A stretch of 64,000 nucleotides of DNA from Desulfoglaeba alkanexedens ALDC. GTDB taxonomy: Bacteria > Desulfobacterota > Syntrophobacteria > Syntrophobacterales > DSM-9756. The stretch covers positions 2,225,501 through 2,289,500 of the forward strand of contig NZ_CP040098.1 in assembly GCF_005377625.1 (NCBI RefSeq), in the 5' to 3' direction. The position numbers and the translations under genes were made by a program. Shown here piece after piece: positions 1 through 8,865 of this stretch; position 1 is the stretch's first letter; every line of letters begins with the position of its first letter. The notes under the pieces were generated by a model, which had not been told where the DNA came from, ran no database searches, and saw nothing but the letters and a program-made list of their open reading frames with translations.

Positions 1-1967
1 CCGGGGATGGGCAGGGCTTCGAAGATGGTCACGCCGTAGCCCATGAGGGCCAGATAATGGGCGGCGGCCAGGCCGGCCGGGCCGGAGCCGACGACGGCCA
101 CCTTTCGGCCTTGAGAAGGAGCGGGCTGGTGCGGCCTGTAGGCCCCAGCCTCTTCCGCCCGTTCCGCCACGTAGGCCTTGAGGTACTTGATATTGATGGG
201 ATCGTCCAGGTTAGCCCGCACGCAGGCCCGCTCACACGGGTGCGGGCAGATGAGCCCGCACACCCAGGGGAACGGGTTGTCCAAGCGGATGATTTCCAGG
301 GCCTCCTTGAACCGTCCTTGGGCCAAGTGAGCCAGGTAGCTCGGAATGTCGATGCTTGTGGGGCACGCCATCTGGCACGGAGCCGGAAGCAGTTTCGGGC
401 AGACCCGGGCCAGGCAATGGCGGTTTTCCGTGTGCATCCGGTATTCGGTGGAGAAAAACTGAAGGGACGTCCAAACCGGGTTAACCGCTTCCCTGCCGAA
501 GACACAGTCGGCCTGTTTCTTCAAAGTCTCGCAGGCCGCCCGCAGCCGCTCCAGGGTTCGAGCGTCGCCTCGGCCGTCTATCACGGCGTCGAGGAGGTCA
601 CGGATTTCGCAAAGCGCTCTATAACAGGTCGGGCAGTGGGCTCCAGGCTGATTCAGGACGTAGCTCAGGTCTTTTCGGACCTTGGAAACGATACAGGTGC
701 GCTCATCCAGCACTTCGATGGTTCCCACCGCCATGGCACCGCCCAGTTCGCGGATGGTTGCGTGGTCCAGCGGCAGTTGGATCATTTCATAAGGAAACAG
801 GCCGCCCAGGGGACCGCCGGCTTGGAAGGCCTTGGGTTTTCGTCCCGGCTGAAGACCGCCTCCCACCGTTTCCACCGCGTCGAAAACCGAGGCGGTAAGG
901 GGCATTTCGGCGAAACCGGGGTTCCTCAGGGGGCCGCTCAGCCGGAAGATCCGGGTCACCCCGTTCGACGGGGTTCCCGGCGAACCGAACCCGTAGAGGG
1001 CTTGCTGGGCGATGACCGGAAGAACCGCCAACGTTTCCACACTGTGGCACAGGAATTTCCCTGAAGCGATTTTTCGCCGGTCGGCGTCGGCGAGGGACGA
1101 TTGGAGAAATGCTCGAACGAGCGCCTCGTCTTCCAACAGGAACGCCTTTTCGGTGGAGATCACCCGAAAGGTTTCGGGAAGGACTTCACGGGGAAAGGTG
1201 ATCTCGGATTCTTGGAGATCGGTCCAGGCGTGTTCGAGCCGTTCCCGGGCCAGGTGGGCTCGAGCGGGAACCAGGACCACCACATGGCGGGCCTTGACCA
1301 GAGCAGCGGCGAGAATGGCGCCTTCGATCAGCTGGTGCGGGCAGCCTTCAACGAGAAGTAGGTCGCCGGTGACCGTCGTGGCCGGAAGACATCCCTGGAC
1401 GACAAGGGTCGAAAAGGCTCCGGAATGGCGCGCCTCCCGCCAGACGGGCGCCAGGGGACGGCCGTCCAGTCGGCTCACGTCGAGGATGCCGGCGTTTTTC
1501 ACGCGGTCCAAGAGAGCGTCGAACCCTTCGCGAACGAAATGGTCCACGCCCGCGTAGCCGTCCTGGTCCAGGTATTCCTGGAGCGATGTCGGGTCCAGGG
1601 TTCCCACGAACTGGGTCACGACGATCTTTTGGGGCTCGTAGAAGCTGCGGAACGGTTTCCCTGCGAGCCATTCTTCGAGGGGCCGGGCCTCCCGCAGGTG
1701 CCGCTCAATGATCTTGGGCACCATGTCCGGGGTCACGAGCTGGTAGAGCGCCGCGACCGGTCCCTGGCGCACGGTGAGCATGACGTCTTTCCCTTCGATG
1801 CCTCGCCATCCCACCAGGCGCACCCGGACAGGGGCCAGTTGATCGTGGCCGTGTTCCTTGACTGACCGCAGCAGCGCCTCTCGAACGGCCAGCACTTCGT
1901 CCAGCGGTTTTCCGGGAAAGGTGGCGATGTCGATGACGAGCGGGGTGTTGGACGACGGTTCGGACAT
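1..1967 (-). CDS. NuoF-like / GltD-like fusion flavoprotein (3' end outside window)
   Basis: The reading frame is open from an ATG at 1965-1967 to the window edge, so the C-terminus is missing. GGGAG lies about 8 bases upstream of the ATG. The first part resembles the NADH-binding subunit of complex I and hydrogenases (NuoF/HoxF), including an SLBB-like stretch and an Fe-S region (HCPTC, later ADCVFG). It then runs into the N-terminal Fe-S domain of GltD-type oxidoreductases (MACPTSIDIPSYL) and a dinucleotide fold (VGSGPAGLAAAHYL). Oddly, the glycine-rich FMN/NADH signature of NuoF is not recognisable; the matching stretch reads NAGILDVSRL and LVVQGCLP. Electron input may therefore use the GltD-like FAD/NAD(P) half. 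It is the last visible gene of the operon starting at 5201 and probably passes electrons between NAD(P)H and the molybdenum subunit through the ferredoxin subunit. The fusion is clear; its exact role is inference. Confidence 0.8.
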   Translation of the reverse strand, partial: MSEPSSNTPLVIDIATFPGKPLDEVLAVREALLRSVKEHGHDQLAPVRVRLVGWRGIEGKDVMLTVRQGPVAALYQLVTPDMVPKIIERHLREARPLEEWLAGKPFRSFYEPQKIVVTQFVGTLDPTSLQEYLDQDGYAGVDHFVREGFDALLDRVKNAGILDVSRLDGRPLAPVWREARHSGAFSTLVVQGCLPATTVTGDLLLVEGCPHQLIEGAILAAALVKARHVVVLVPARAHLARERLEHAWTDLQESEITFPREVLPETFRVISTEKAFLLEDEALVRAFLQSSLADADRRKIASGKFLCHSVETLAVLPVIAQQALYGFGSPGTPSNGVTRIFRLSGPLRNPGFAEMPLTASVFDAVETVGGGLQPGRKPKAFQAGGPLGGLFPYEMIQLPLDHATIRELGGAMAVGTIEVLDERTCIVSKVRKDLSYVLNQPGAHCPTCYRALCEIRDLLDAVIDGRGDARTLERLRAACETLKKQADCVFGREAVNPVWTSLQFFSTEYRMHTENRHCLARVCPKLLPAPCQMACPTSIDIPSYLAHLAQGRFKEALEIIRLDNPFPWVCGLICPHPCERACVRANLDDPINIKYLKAYVAERAEEAGAYRPHQPAPSQGRKVAVVGSGPAGLAAAHYLALMGYGVTIFEALPIP

Positions 1968-2103
1968 CAATGCAGGCTCCCTTTCACTGAATACGGCCCG
2001 GATTCAAGGTGTCCAGACCCTTCCGGGGCGAAGGGAAGGGTCTGGCGGCTGGAGGAGGGGGGGCGCCGTGCCGAAGCGGCGGATTCCGGGCACACGCGCC
2101 GGA

Positions 2104-2628
2104 TCAGCGGCTGCTCGCGAGGGTTTCCAGTTCAAAGGCGACGTTCCTGGCAAAGCGCTGACGCCTTTCGGTGTCCAACTGGTCGGCCCTGCCGAAGTGA
2201 AGGCAGTGAGTGACGCACTTGGTGACGCACGCCGGCTCCAACCCCTGGTCGATCCGGTCCATGCAGTAGTCGCATTTGACCACCTTTCCGGTTTCCGGGT
2301 TCCACTGGGGAGCGCCCCACGGGCAGGCCGTGATGCAGCTCTTGCACCCCACGCACAGAGACGATTCCACGTAGACAATACCATCTTTCGGGCGTTTCCG
2401 CATGGCGCCGGTGGGGCAGACGGGCACACACCACGGATCTTCACAATGAAAACACGACATGAAGACGAAGGCCATCCGAGGCAGGCCGTTCACCATCTTC
2501 GGGCCGACGGTCATGATCTGGCAGAGCCGCGGCCCAACGGGGAGACCGTTCTTGATCTTGCAGGCAACCTCGCAACTCAGGCATCCGATGCACTTTTTCG
2601 GGTCTTGCAGCAGGTAATACTGACTCAT
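2104..2628 (-). CDS. DmsB/PhsB-type four-cluster ferredoxin subunit
   Basis: A 174-residue electron-transfer subunit of the DmsB/PhsB/NrfC type. Four cysteine groups are visible: CIGCLSCEVAC, CFHCEDPWCVPVC, CVGCKSCITAC and CDYCMDR...CVTKC. Together they would hold four [4Fe-4S] clusters forming a wire. There is no twin-arginine or other export signal, so it is cytoplasmic. The start is set at the ATG at 2626-2628, with GGAGG six bases upstream; a longer reading from an upstream TTG adds only four residues and overlaps that site. It sits between the catalytic molybdenum subunit (34 bases away) and the flavoprotein, so it should link their redox centres. Confidence 0.92.
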   Translation of the reverse strand: MSQYYLLQDPKKCIGCLSCEVACKIKNGLPVGPRLCQIMTVGPKMVNGLPRMAFVFMSCFHCEDPWCVPVCPTGAMRKRPKDGIVYVESSLCVGCKSCITACPWGAPQWNPETGKVVKCDYCMDRIDQGLEPACVTKCVTHCLHFGRADQLDTERRQRFARNVAFELETLASSR

Positions 2629-2662
2629 GGATTCCTCCAATGTCCGTCTGGCATTTCATGGG

Positions 2663-4750
2663 CTAAGCGGGGCGAACGGTGACAAAGGTGTGGTCCAGCG
2701 CGGGGCTCCCACCCACGGGGTCCGAAATGTTTTCCACAAGCACGGTGTCGCTGGCACCCTTGCCGCAGGCCCGCGTCTGGGCGGGCACGGTTTTTCCGAA
2801 GCCGTGCAGCATGAAAACCGCCTCGGGGTGGATCGCGTCGGTCACCTTGGCTTTGAGGGTCGATGCAGCCACGGGGGACCGGACTTCCACCTTCTGCCCG
2901 TCTTTCACGCCCAGCTTCGCCGCCGCGGCGGAGTGAATCCACAGTTCGTTTTCGGGCACCAGCTCGTTGAGGTAGAGGTTGTTCTGGGTGGACACATGGG
3001 TGTGGGCCGCACAGCGCCCCACCATCAGTCGAAACGTTCCTTCGGCCGGCCGCTCCACCGGCTGGTAAGGTTCGAAGGAAGGAAACCCGGCCTTTTCCAT
3101 GAGCGAACTCACCAGTTCGATCTTTCCGGAAGGCGTCTTGAACTTGATCCCGTCTTTGCGGTCCCAGAAGATCTGGGAATCGGTGAGCGCCACGAAGCCC
3201 TTCTTGGCGAAATCCTCGAGAGTCACTCCCATGTCTTTGAGCTGAAAGTTCCAGATGTCCTCGATGGTTTCGTAAGGAAAGTACCGGCCGACTCCCAGTC
3301 GGCCGGCCAGCTCTTTGAGGATCATCCAGGCCGGCTTCGTGTCGTAACGAGGGGAAACCGCCTGGCAACGGATGAAAAGTTGCGGCTTCAGCCCGGAGGC
3401 CATCTGGATGGAATCGGCCCGTTCTAGGTAGATGGATTCGGGAAGGATCACGTCAGAATACCAGGCGATTTCGCTGAAATTGACCTCGATGGTCACAATG
3501 AGGTCCAGCTTGTCCAGGGCCTTTCGAACGGTGTTGGCGTCCGGAAGGGACTGAAGCGGTTCGAAACGGTTGACGATGAGCGCCTTGATGGGATAGGGAT
3601 CTTCGTTCAAAATGGCGTGGGCGAGCGTTTGCGGGTTCCCGTGATTGCTGTCGGCAATGGGGAACTTGTCGCCGCCTGAACCGTCGAAGCGTGGAGCCGA
3701 CGGCTTGGGAAGTCCTTCCTGCTGATTGTATTTTCCGAGGTCGCCGCGTCCCGCGGCCTTGGCGCCTTTCTTAAAAAAGAGGCCGCCTTTGGCTTCGATG
3801 CTTCCCATCAATGCGTTCAGGATCACGATGGAACGTCTCAGGTGGATTTCGTTGGGGTGATGCGCGCCCCGGTAGCCGTAGTGGAAGACGACGGCTGGTT
3901 TGACTTCGGAGGCTTCCCGAGCCAGCGTCACGATTTCCGAAGCGGGGATGCCCGTCTCTTTTTCGGCCCATTCCGGCGTGTATGGTTCGACGAACGCCTG
4001 CAGTTCATTCAGCCCCGTGACCCAACGGCGGACGTAGTCCGTGTCGAAGAGCCGTTCCTTCAAAATGGTATGGATGAGGGCGTAATTGAGAGCGAGGTCG
4101 GTGCCCGGGCGGATCATCCAGTAACGATCCGCCTTGGTGGCTGTGATGCTCACCCGGGGATCGATGTAGGTCATTTTGGCGCCCTTTTCCATGGCGCTGA
4201 GCAGCATGTTGATGGACTTGATTTCGAGCGATTCGAAAATGTTCCGGCCGTAGAGAACAATGTAGCGGGTGTTGCCGTAGTCGATCCCCACCTCGGTGTC
4301 CGTATAGCCGGTGAGGCTCCGAAACGCCGTGTTCACCGAACCCTTGCAGAGTGCGTCGTGGGTGAAATGGTTGGGCGACCCGATGGCCCGCGTGAAGGTC
4401 TTGCTGATGTGGGTGTTGAGATTGGTCCGTTCGCCGAAGACCACGCTCTGGCCGCCGTACTGTTTGAGGATGGCCTGAAGCTTTTCGGCAACGTAATCCA
4501 GGGCTTCGTCCCAGGTAGCGCGGCGCCACTGGCCGGAACCTCGAGGGCCCGTCCGGATCATGGGGTACTGCGGGCGCTCGTGGTCGTTCAGCAGCGCCAC
4601 CCCGGCGGAACCCTTCGCGCACAGCGCGCCCTCAATGCCCGGAACGTGTGGATTGCCTTCGATCCAGGTCACGTCGTCGTTTTCCACCTGGACCCGGATG
4701 GGGCAGCGAACCGTGCACATGAAGCAAATACTGTAAACGTCCTTACTCAT
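2663..4750 (-). CDS. Molybdopterin oxidoreductase, PhsA/PsrA-like catalytic subunit (soluble)
   Basis: A 695-residue member of the DMSO-reductase superfamily binding a bis-pyranopterin Mo or W cofactor. An N-terminal [4Fe-4S] site is formed by Cys9, Cys12, Cys16 and Cys44, followed by the usual Lys46. Cys135 in HDALCKGS sits where the metal-ligand cysteine of thiosulfate/polysulfide reductases lies. The C-terminal molybdopterin-binding domain is present (from about residue 575). No Tat signal occurs, unlike periplasmic PhsA/PsrA, and no PsrC/PhsC membrane anchor is nearby, so the enzyme should be cytoplasmic and coupled to the flavoprotein. The cysteine spacing also matches acetylene hydratase, but Thr13 replaces that enzyme's essential Asp13, so it is unlikely to be one. 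Substrate is unknown; sulfur oxyanions or polysulfide are reasonable guesses. AAGGA precedes the ATG. Confidence 0.88.
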   Translation of the reverse strand: MSKDVYSICFMCTVRCPIRVQVENDDVTWIEGNPHVPGIEGALCAKGSAGVALLNDHERPQYPMIRTGPRGSGQWRRATWDEALDYVAEKLQAILKQYGGQSVVFGERTNLNTHISKTFTRAIGSPNHFTHDALCKGSVNTAFRSLTGYTDTEVGIDYGNTRYIVLYGRNIFESLEIKSINMLLSAMEKGAKMTYIDPRVSITATKADRYWMIRPGTDLALNYALIHTILKERLFDTDYVRRWVTGLNELQAFVEPYTPEWAEKETGIPASEIVTLAREASEVKPAVVFHYGYRGAHHPNEIHLRRSIVILNALMGSIEAKGGLFFKKGAKAAGRGDLGKYNQQEGLPKPSAPRFDGSGGDKFPIADSNHGNPQTLAHAILNEDPYPIKALIVNRFEPLQSLPDANTVRKALDKLDLIVTIEVNFSEIAWYSDVILPESIYLERADSIQMASGLKPQLFIRCQAVSPRYDTKPAWMILKELAGRLGVGRYFPYETIEDIWNFQLKDMGVTLEDFAKKGFVALTDSQIFWDRKDGIKFKTPSGKIELVSSLMEKAGFPSFEPYQPVERPAEGTFRLMVGRCAAHTHVSTQNNLYLNELVPENELWIHSAAAAKLGVKDGQKVEVRSPVAASTLKAKVTDAIHPEAVFMLHGFGKTVPAQTRACGKGASDTVLVENISDPVGGSPALDHTFVTVRPA

Positions 4751-4835
4751 CGTCCGTCCTTTCGTCCTGCGGTGAAGGCTTTCGGTGACCCTGGGAGGCG
4801 GATGCCGCCCGGATCGTCCTCCCTATTTTCCCCAA

Positions 4836-5201
4836 CTAAAGGATGAGCCCCAAAGCCTTGCTCACCCGCTCTTCGAGTTCATGAATCTCGATGGGCTTGA
4901 CCAGATAGTCTTCGATGCCCAGGTCCAAGGCCTTTTTCACGGTGTCCACCGAGGGATACCCCGTGATCATGATCACCTTGATATCCGGTTGCCGCTTCCG
5001 GATCATTTCCAAAACACTGATGCCGTCCACGTGCTGAAGCTTGATGTCCAAGAGTACCAGGTCCACCGGGTTCCCTTCCAGCCACTTCAGGGCCGGATCA
5101 TGATCCGTAAAGACATGGGTTTCGTGGCCCAGGGCGGTGAGGACCCGCCGAATAAGTGTGCAGACGTCCCGTTCGTCGTCGATTACGAGGATGGTGGCCA
5201 T
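4836..5201 (-). CDS. Stand-alone response-regulator receiver domain (CheY-like)
   Basis: A 121-residue single receiver domain with no output domain. Asp8/Asp9 form the acidic pocket, Asp52 (LVLLDIKL) is the phosphorylation site, Thr80 (MITGYP) and Lys102 (LVKPIE) complete the active site. The start is placed at ATG 5199-5201, where the fold begins (MATILVIDDE); the frame stays open upstream to 5339 but that extension lacks receiver features. It heads the molybdoenzyme operon with an 85-base gap and has a sigma-54 type element 65 bases upstream. It is closely similar to the receiver at 8866-9246, with identical positions for every active-site residue. No histidine kinase is encoded nearby. Confidence 0.9.
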   Translation of the reverse strand: MATILVIDDERDVCTLIRRVLTALGHETHVFTDHDPALKWLEGNPVDLVLLDIKLQHVDGISVLEMIRKRQPDIKVIMITGYPSVDTVKKALDLGIEDYLVKPIEIHELEERVSKALGLIL

Positions 5202-5265
5202 TTCGAGTCCCCAATCCGTCTGGCAAGAGTTCGATACTTTTCGGAAATCAACCAGGGGAGCGATA

Positions 5266-5281
5266 AGCAAATTCCATACCA
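5266..5281 (-). promoter_or_regulatory. Candidate sigma-54 (-24/-12) promoter for the receiver-molybdoenzyme operon
   Basis: The minus strand reads TGGTATGGAATTTGCT. GG and GC are spaced exactly as in the consensus TGGCAYRNNNNTTGCW, with one deviation (T for C at position 4). It lies 65 bases upstream of the receiver start at 5201. No activator-binding site was identified. Confidence 0.6.
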
Positions 5282-5763
5282 TCCAACGCGAACGCGCTGC
5301 GCATGCCGTGCGGCGGTATAGTTTCCTAGAATCATGCACGCACTTCGGCCGTCAGCAGGCGCATTTGTTTCCACCGAACCTCGGCCGCCTGCCGTTTCAG
5401 ACGGGGTTCCTGCCGATTTCCCGGCAAAATCCGGCCGGAACCCGCCTCGTTGTCCGCCGTCGGTCCTATGCAGCGACAACATCCCCCGGAGCTTCCGTCG
5501 AGAGGTGTCTTCGGGTGCCATAGAGAACTTGCACTTCTGTCGACGGAAAGGGATTTCAGTGGCCCCCGAGACGTGCCGAATGGAAGCGCGGCCGAACAGA
5601 TGATCCAACTAAGGCCGGAGGTAGTGACGCCGGGACGGGGCGATCCAAAAGCGATCGGCGCGAGGGGGAGCGGTGGCCTTCGCCCGGATGCAGTAAACAA
5701 ATGGCGGTGCCAACATATTGTGGCAGTTCGGGAGGCGACGGAGGCGTCGTGGCCATGGGGGAA

Positions 5764-5890
5764 GGGGTGGGGTGAGAAAATTAACGTATGTCAATCAGTT
5801 ACATTCCCCTCCCCTTAATCCCCTCCCACAAGGGGAGGGGAAATAGAAGTTGGCATCAAATATTAGGTCCATTATTTTCTACACTACCAA
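5764..5890 (+). repeat. Dispersed repeat family C
   Basis: Core features are ATTAACGTATGTCAAT, then TTACATTCCCCTCCCC, then a hairpin CCCCTCCCACAAGGGGAGGGG, then GGCATCAAAT and ATTATTTTCTAC. Near-identical copies occur at 50791-50950 and, inverted, at 20862-20985; a part copy lies at 62548-62632. It is non-coding. Confidence 0.85.
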
Positions 5891-5910
5891 AGTTTTGGTT
5901 TCCTTCCGGA

Positions 5911-6115
<205 letters not shown>

Positions 6116-6181
6116 CAGCGTGAGAGGGTGTTGAGGGGCCTCTTGGGTTGTCGGTGCGGGACCTGTGGGGTTTCGTCCAGC

Positions 6182-6197
6182 TGGCATGGCGCTTGCT
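6182..6197 (+). promoter_or_regulatory. Sigma-54 (-24/-12) promoter upstream of the TSUP cluster
   Basis: The sequence TGGCATGGCGCTTGCT matches TGGCAYRNNNNTTGCW at every defined position. It lies 228 bases upstream of the TSUP gene on the same strand, leaving a long leader. An activator site was not identified. Confidence 0.7.
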
Positions 6198-6425
6198 CAC
6201 GCTTGCGGTTGCTTTAAAGGGTTGCTTTAAGGGTTGCTTTTGTTCCATCCTTTCGTGCAGCTGCCTTCCTGCCGACGGGGTCGGCGGGCGGGATGGTTAT
6301 CGATGGAAGGAGAGGGGGTGAGCAGGGAGAGCGCAACAGGTTGGAGCTGTTTCATCCGCATTATTCCATTCACTGGGAGGGCCCGGATTTTCGGGTCCGG
6401 AAACCATCCATTTCGGGAGGAGTTC

Positions 6426-7895
6426 ATGAAATCAAAGGCGAAATGCTTGTCATGGGTGATGTTGTCGATCTTCCTGGGTTTCGCGCTGACGTCGGTTACC
6501 ACGGGCTGGGCCCAGAGCCAGTCGGAGACTACAGAAATGGCTCCTACTGAAGCGGCACCTACGGAAGCGGCACCTACGGAAGCGGTTCCTGCGGAAGCGG
6601 TTCCTACGGAAGCGGCACCTACGGAAGCGGTTCCTGCGGAAGCAGCTTCTACGGAAGCGGCACCTACTGAAGCGGCACCTACGGAAGCGGCACCTACGGA
6701 AGCGGCACCTACGGAAGCGGCACCTACGGAAGCGGTTCCTACGGAAGCGGCACCTACGGAAGCGGTTCCTGCGGAAGAGGCTTCTACGGAAGCGGCTCCT
6801 GCGCCGGCGCCGGCGGCTCCCAAGGCGGTTCCCAAGTCCCTGAGCGAAGCCATCGACCAGGGGCTTGAAGAGGGTTTTCTAAAGGCTGAGGATCCCAAGG
6901 GTTACTTGGGGATTCCCGGAGCGCCGTCTCCAAGCTGGATCCTGGCGTTCCTGTGGGCGGTCTGGGTAGGCTGGATTTTTTCCACCGTGGGGGCCTTCGG
7001 CGGCATCATGGCCGGTGTGGGCCACCTGACCGTTTTCGGCCTCGGCGACTACGCCAGGAGTTTCAAGGACACCTCTCCTTTCTTGAACAAGCTGATTACG
7101 GACAGCATCCGGGTATCCAACCAGTTCCTGGTTGGACTGAGCGCGGTGCTTTCGACCTTCAATTATTGGAAGATGGGTCGGATTGTGCTGCCTCTCGGCA
7201 TCGCCCTGGGATTGGGGGCGATCGTGGGCGCCACAGTCATTCCGTGGCTCACCGCCGGTAAGATCAAGCTCAGCCAGTACCAGGGCTACTTCGGGATCGT
7301 CGTTTTCATTATAGGCGGCTTCCTGATCTACGAAATGACCCCACGGGGTCAGGCGGGCAAGAAGGCGGCCAGGGAGGCGGCCCAGGCCTTCGAAAAGAGT
7401 ATCAAAGAAAAGAAAAGCGATGCAGAGCTGGCGGCCAGCGGCGTGCGACTCGTCAAATTCAGCGCGACCCGGATCATCTTCACGTTCTTCGGCACCGAAT
7501 TCTCTTTCAACCCGTGGCTTGCCATCGCCGGCGGCCTCATTATTTCGGCCATCGCGTCGTTTATCGGTGTCGGCGGCGGCTTCCTCTACGTGCCGTACCT
7601 GACCAGCGTCGTCGGTCTTCCCATGTACATCGTGGCCGGGACGTCCGCCCTTGCCACTCTGCTTTCGATGATCACCAGCATCATCAACTACCTTTTCGCG
7701 GGTGCCCTGGTGAGCTGGGGGTTGGTGGGAACGGAACTGGTGGGCATCGTTGTGGGGTCCATGATCGGTCCGCGGACGTCCAAGTACATCCCGGAGAAGG
7801 GTCTGAAATGGCTCTTCATTATTCTCGCCTTTTACGTTGGCCTGCGCTACTTCTCGAAGGGCTTCTTCGGGACGAGCTGGGTGCCGCCGTACTAG
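6426..7895 (+). CDS. TSUP (TauE/SafE) family anion transporter with Ala-Pro-Thr-Glu repeat linker
   Basis: A 489-residue membrane protein. Residues 1-29 look like a cleavable signal peptide (ending GWAQ). Residues 39-123 are seventeen pentapeptides of the form [AV][PS][TA]E[AE], a low-complexity, probably periplasmic linker. From about residue 170 hydrophobic segments carry TauE/SafE features, including two internally related halves with glycine-rich turns (TVGAFGGIMAGVGH and FIGVGGGFLYVPYL). The family exports or imports sulfite, sulfoacetate or other organic anions; the substrate here cannot be read. GGGAGGAG precedes the ATG at 6426; longer upstream frames lack such a site. It is followed after 321 bases by a tightly packed four-gene set. 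The export signal plus repeat linker ahead of a TSUP domain is unusual. Confidence 0.88.
   Translation: MKSKAKCLSWVMLSIFLGFALTSVTTGWAQSQSETTEMAPTEAAPTEAAPTEAVPAEAVPTEAAPTEAVPAEAASTEAAPTEAAPTEAAPTEAAPTEAAPTEAVPTEAAPTEAVPAEEASTEAAPAPAPAAPKAVPKSLSEAIDQGLEEGFLKAEDPKGYLGIPGAPSPSWILAFLWAVWVGWIFSTVGAFGGIMAGVGHLTVFGLGDYARSFKDTSPFLNKLITDSIRVSNQFLVGLSAVLSTFNYWKMGRIVLPLGIALGLGAIVGATVIPWLTAGKIKLSQYQGYFGIVVFIIGGFLIYEMTPRGQAGKKAAREAAQAFEKSIKEKKSDAELAASGVRLVKFSATRIIFTFFGTEFSFNPWLAIAGGLIISAIASFIGVGGGFLYVPYLTSVVGLPMYIVAGTSALATLLSMITSIINYLFAGALVSWGLVGTELVGIVVGSMIGPRTSKYIPEKGLKWLFIILAFYVGLRYFSKGFFGTSWVPPY
6540..6794 (+). repeat. 15-base coding minisatellite (17 units)
   Basis: Tandem units of about GCACCTACGGAAGCG encode the pentapeptide linker of the transporter. 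Units differ mainly at GCA/GTT and ACG/GCG positions, so the array is imperfect and partly higher-order. In-frame length change is possible without breaking the gene. Confidence 0.95.
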
Positions 7896-7928
7896 GCGGG
7901 GCGAAAATACGCGCCGAGTCCCCAGGAA

Positions 7929-8053
7929 CCTGTCCGAGTACAGGTTTCAGAACCCTTTTGGTGGAGCCGGTTTGCGGCGACCCCGGTCGCGGCCAAGGTC
8001 CGCTCCACCAAGGGATCCGATCGCCGGCTTTTCATGGTCGGACAGGCTCCCGG
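7929..8053 (+). repeat. Dispersed repeat family B
   Basis: This copy aligns with 5911-6115: an opening CCTGTCCGAGTACAGG hairpin, GGAGCCGGTTTGCGGCGA, CGCGGCCAAGG, AAGGGATCCGATCG and CTTTTCATGGTCGGACAGGCTC. It sits inside the TSUP-to-8217 gap. Confidence 0.75.
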
Positions 8054-8155
8054 CACCCCCTCTGCGAGCCGGTGGGGACCTTGCTTTCAGATGCAGCACC
8101 CGCAGGGGGGCGGGGGGTTCCGCCTGAATCGCCCCGTCAGTCAGGAAAACAACAG

Positions 8156-8187
8156 GGCGGGCGCCTTCACGGGCCCGCCGTTTCCTT
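8156..8187 (+). terminator. Possible intrinsic terminator after the TSUP gene
   Basis: A GGCGGGC/GCCCGCC hairpin (8156-8162 with 8173-8179) is followed by GTTTCCTT. The T tract is interrupted, so it may only attenuate transcription into the four downstream genes. Confidence 0.4.
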
Positions 8188-8216
8188 AACGGATAACGGT
8201 TTCAAGGGGTTCGGCC

Positions 8217-8837
8217 ATGTCCCTTTACCAGCAATTGGATCCTGTGCTCATCGCGTTCTACCGCATGACGGGAATCCCCATCGTGGACTACCTGCTCGGG
8301 ACGTTTCTGCTCGCCCTGGCCACGGTGGTGCTGGGAGAATTCACGCTGTCCTGGGTGCTACGGCTGAACCGGCCGCACCTGGAAAAGCTTGAAGGCGAAA
8401 TCTCCCGAAATCACGACCTTTCCATCCAGGCGCTCAGAGAAAAGGACAAGACTGGTTTCAGACTAATGAACCGAGAGGCCAACGACGCCTTCGGCCGGTA
8501 TTTCTTCACTATGGTCGCCTATTCGGCGGGCGTGCTCTGGCCGGCCCCTTTCGCCCTGGCCTGGATGCAGATCCGCTTCACAGGTGTGGCGTTCGAATTC
8601 GTCCACCCGCTTTCCCGGGTTCTGCCGCCCGCGAACTACGTGACCACGTTCATTCTCGTCTACATCCTCGCTCGGATTCTGTTCAAGAACCTCCGTCGTC
8701 ATCTGCCGTATTTTAGGGGCGTTCAAAAGATGCTGGACGAGCAGGCGGCCGCCGCATCGAGGAGCCGTTCCCGATCGGCGGGAGCGCCCGCCGAAGCCGA
8801 AGATGGGTTTTGCGTGAACTCTTTCCAGAAGCCTTGA
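8217..8837 (+). CDS. Small integral membrane protein, perhaps EMC3/DUF106-like
   Basis: A 206-residue protein with about three hydrophobic segments (roughly residues 22-45, 98-120 and 138-155) and a polar helical stretch between the first two containing NREANDAFGRYFF. That layout, a TM helix, charged hairpin, then paired TM helices, recalls the DUF106/EMC3 branch of the YidC-Oxa1 superfamily, but similarity is weak by eye and I do not claim the function. The C-terminus is Arg/Ser/Ala-rich and probably disordered. AAGGGG precedes the ATG. It is separated by only 28 bases from the downstream receiver gene, and the next two junctions are stop-start overlaps, so the set is an operon. Confidence 0.7.
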   Translation: MSLYQQLDPVLIAFYRMTGIPIVDYLLGTFLLALATVVLGEFTLSWVLRLNRPHLEKLEGEISRNHDLSIQALREKDKTGFRLMNREANDAFGRYFFTMVAYSAGVLWPAPFALAWMQIRFTGVAFEFVHPLSRVLPPANYVTTFILVYILARILFKNLRRHLPYFRGVQKMLDEQAAAASRSRSRSAGAPAEAEDGFCVNSFQKP

Positions 8838-8865
8838 TGTGCGATAGGGTGAAAAGCAAACGATC

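Noticed and set aside
2663-4750. Acetylene hydratase or formate dehydrogenase
   Set aside because: Asp13 of acetylene hydratase is replaced by Thr, and the Sec/Cys-His motif of formate dehydrogenases is absent around Cys135.
4836-5339. A 167-residue form of the first receiver protein
   Set aside because: The extra 46 N-terminal residues precede the receiver fold, overlap the sigma-54 type element, and are absent from the paralogous receiver.
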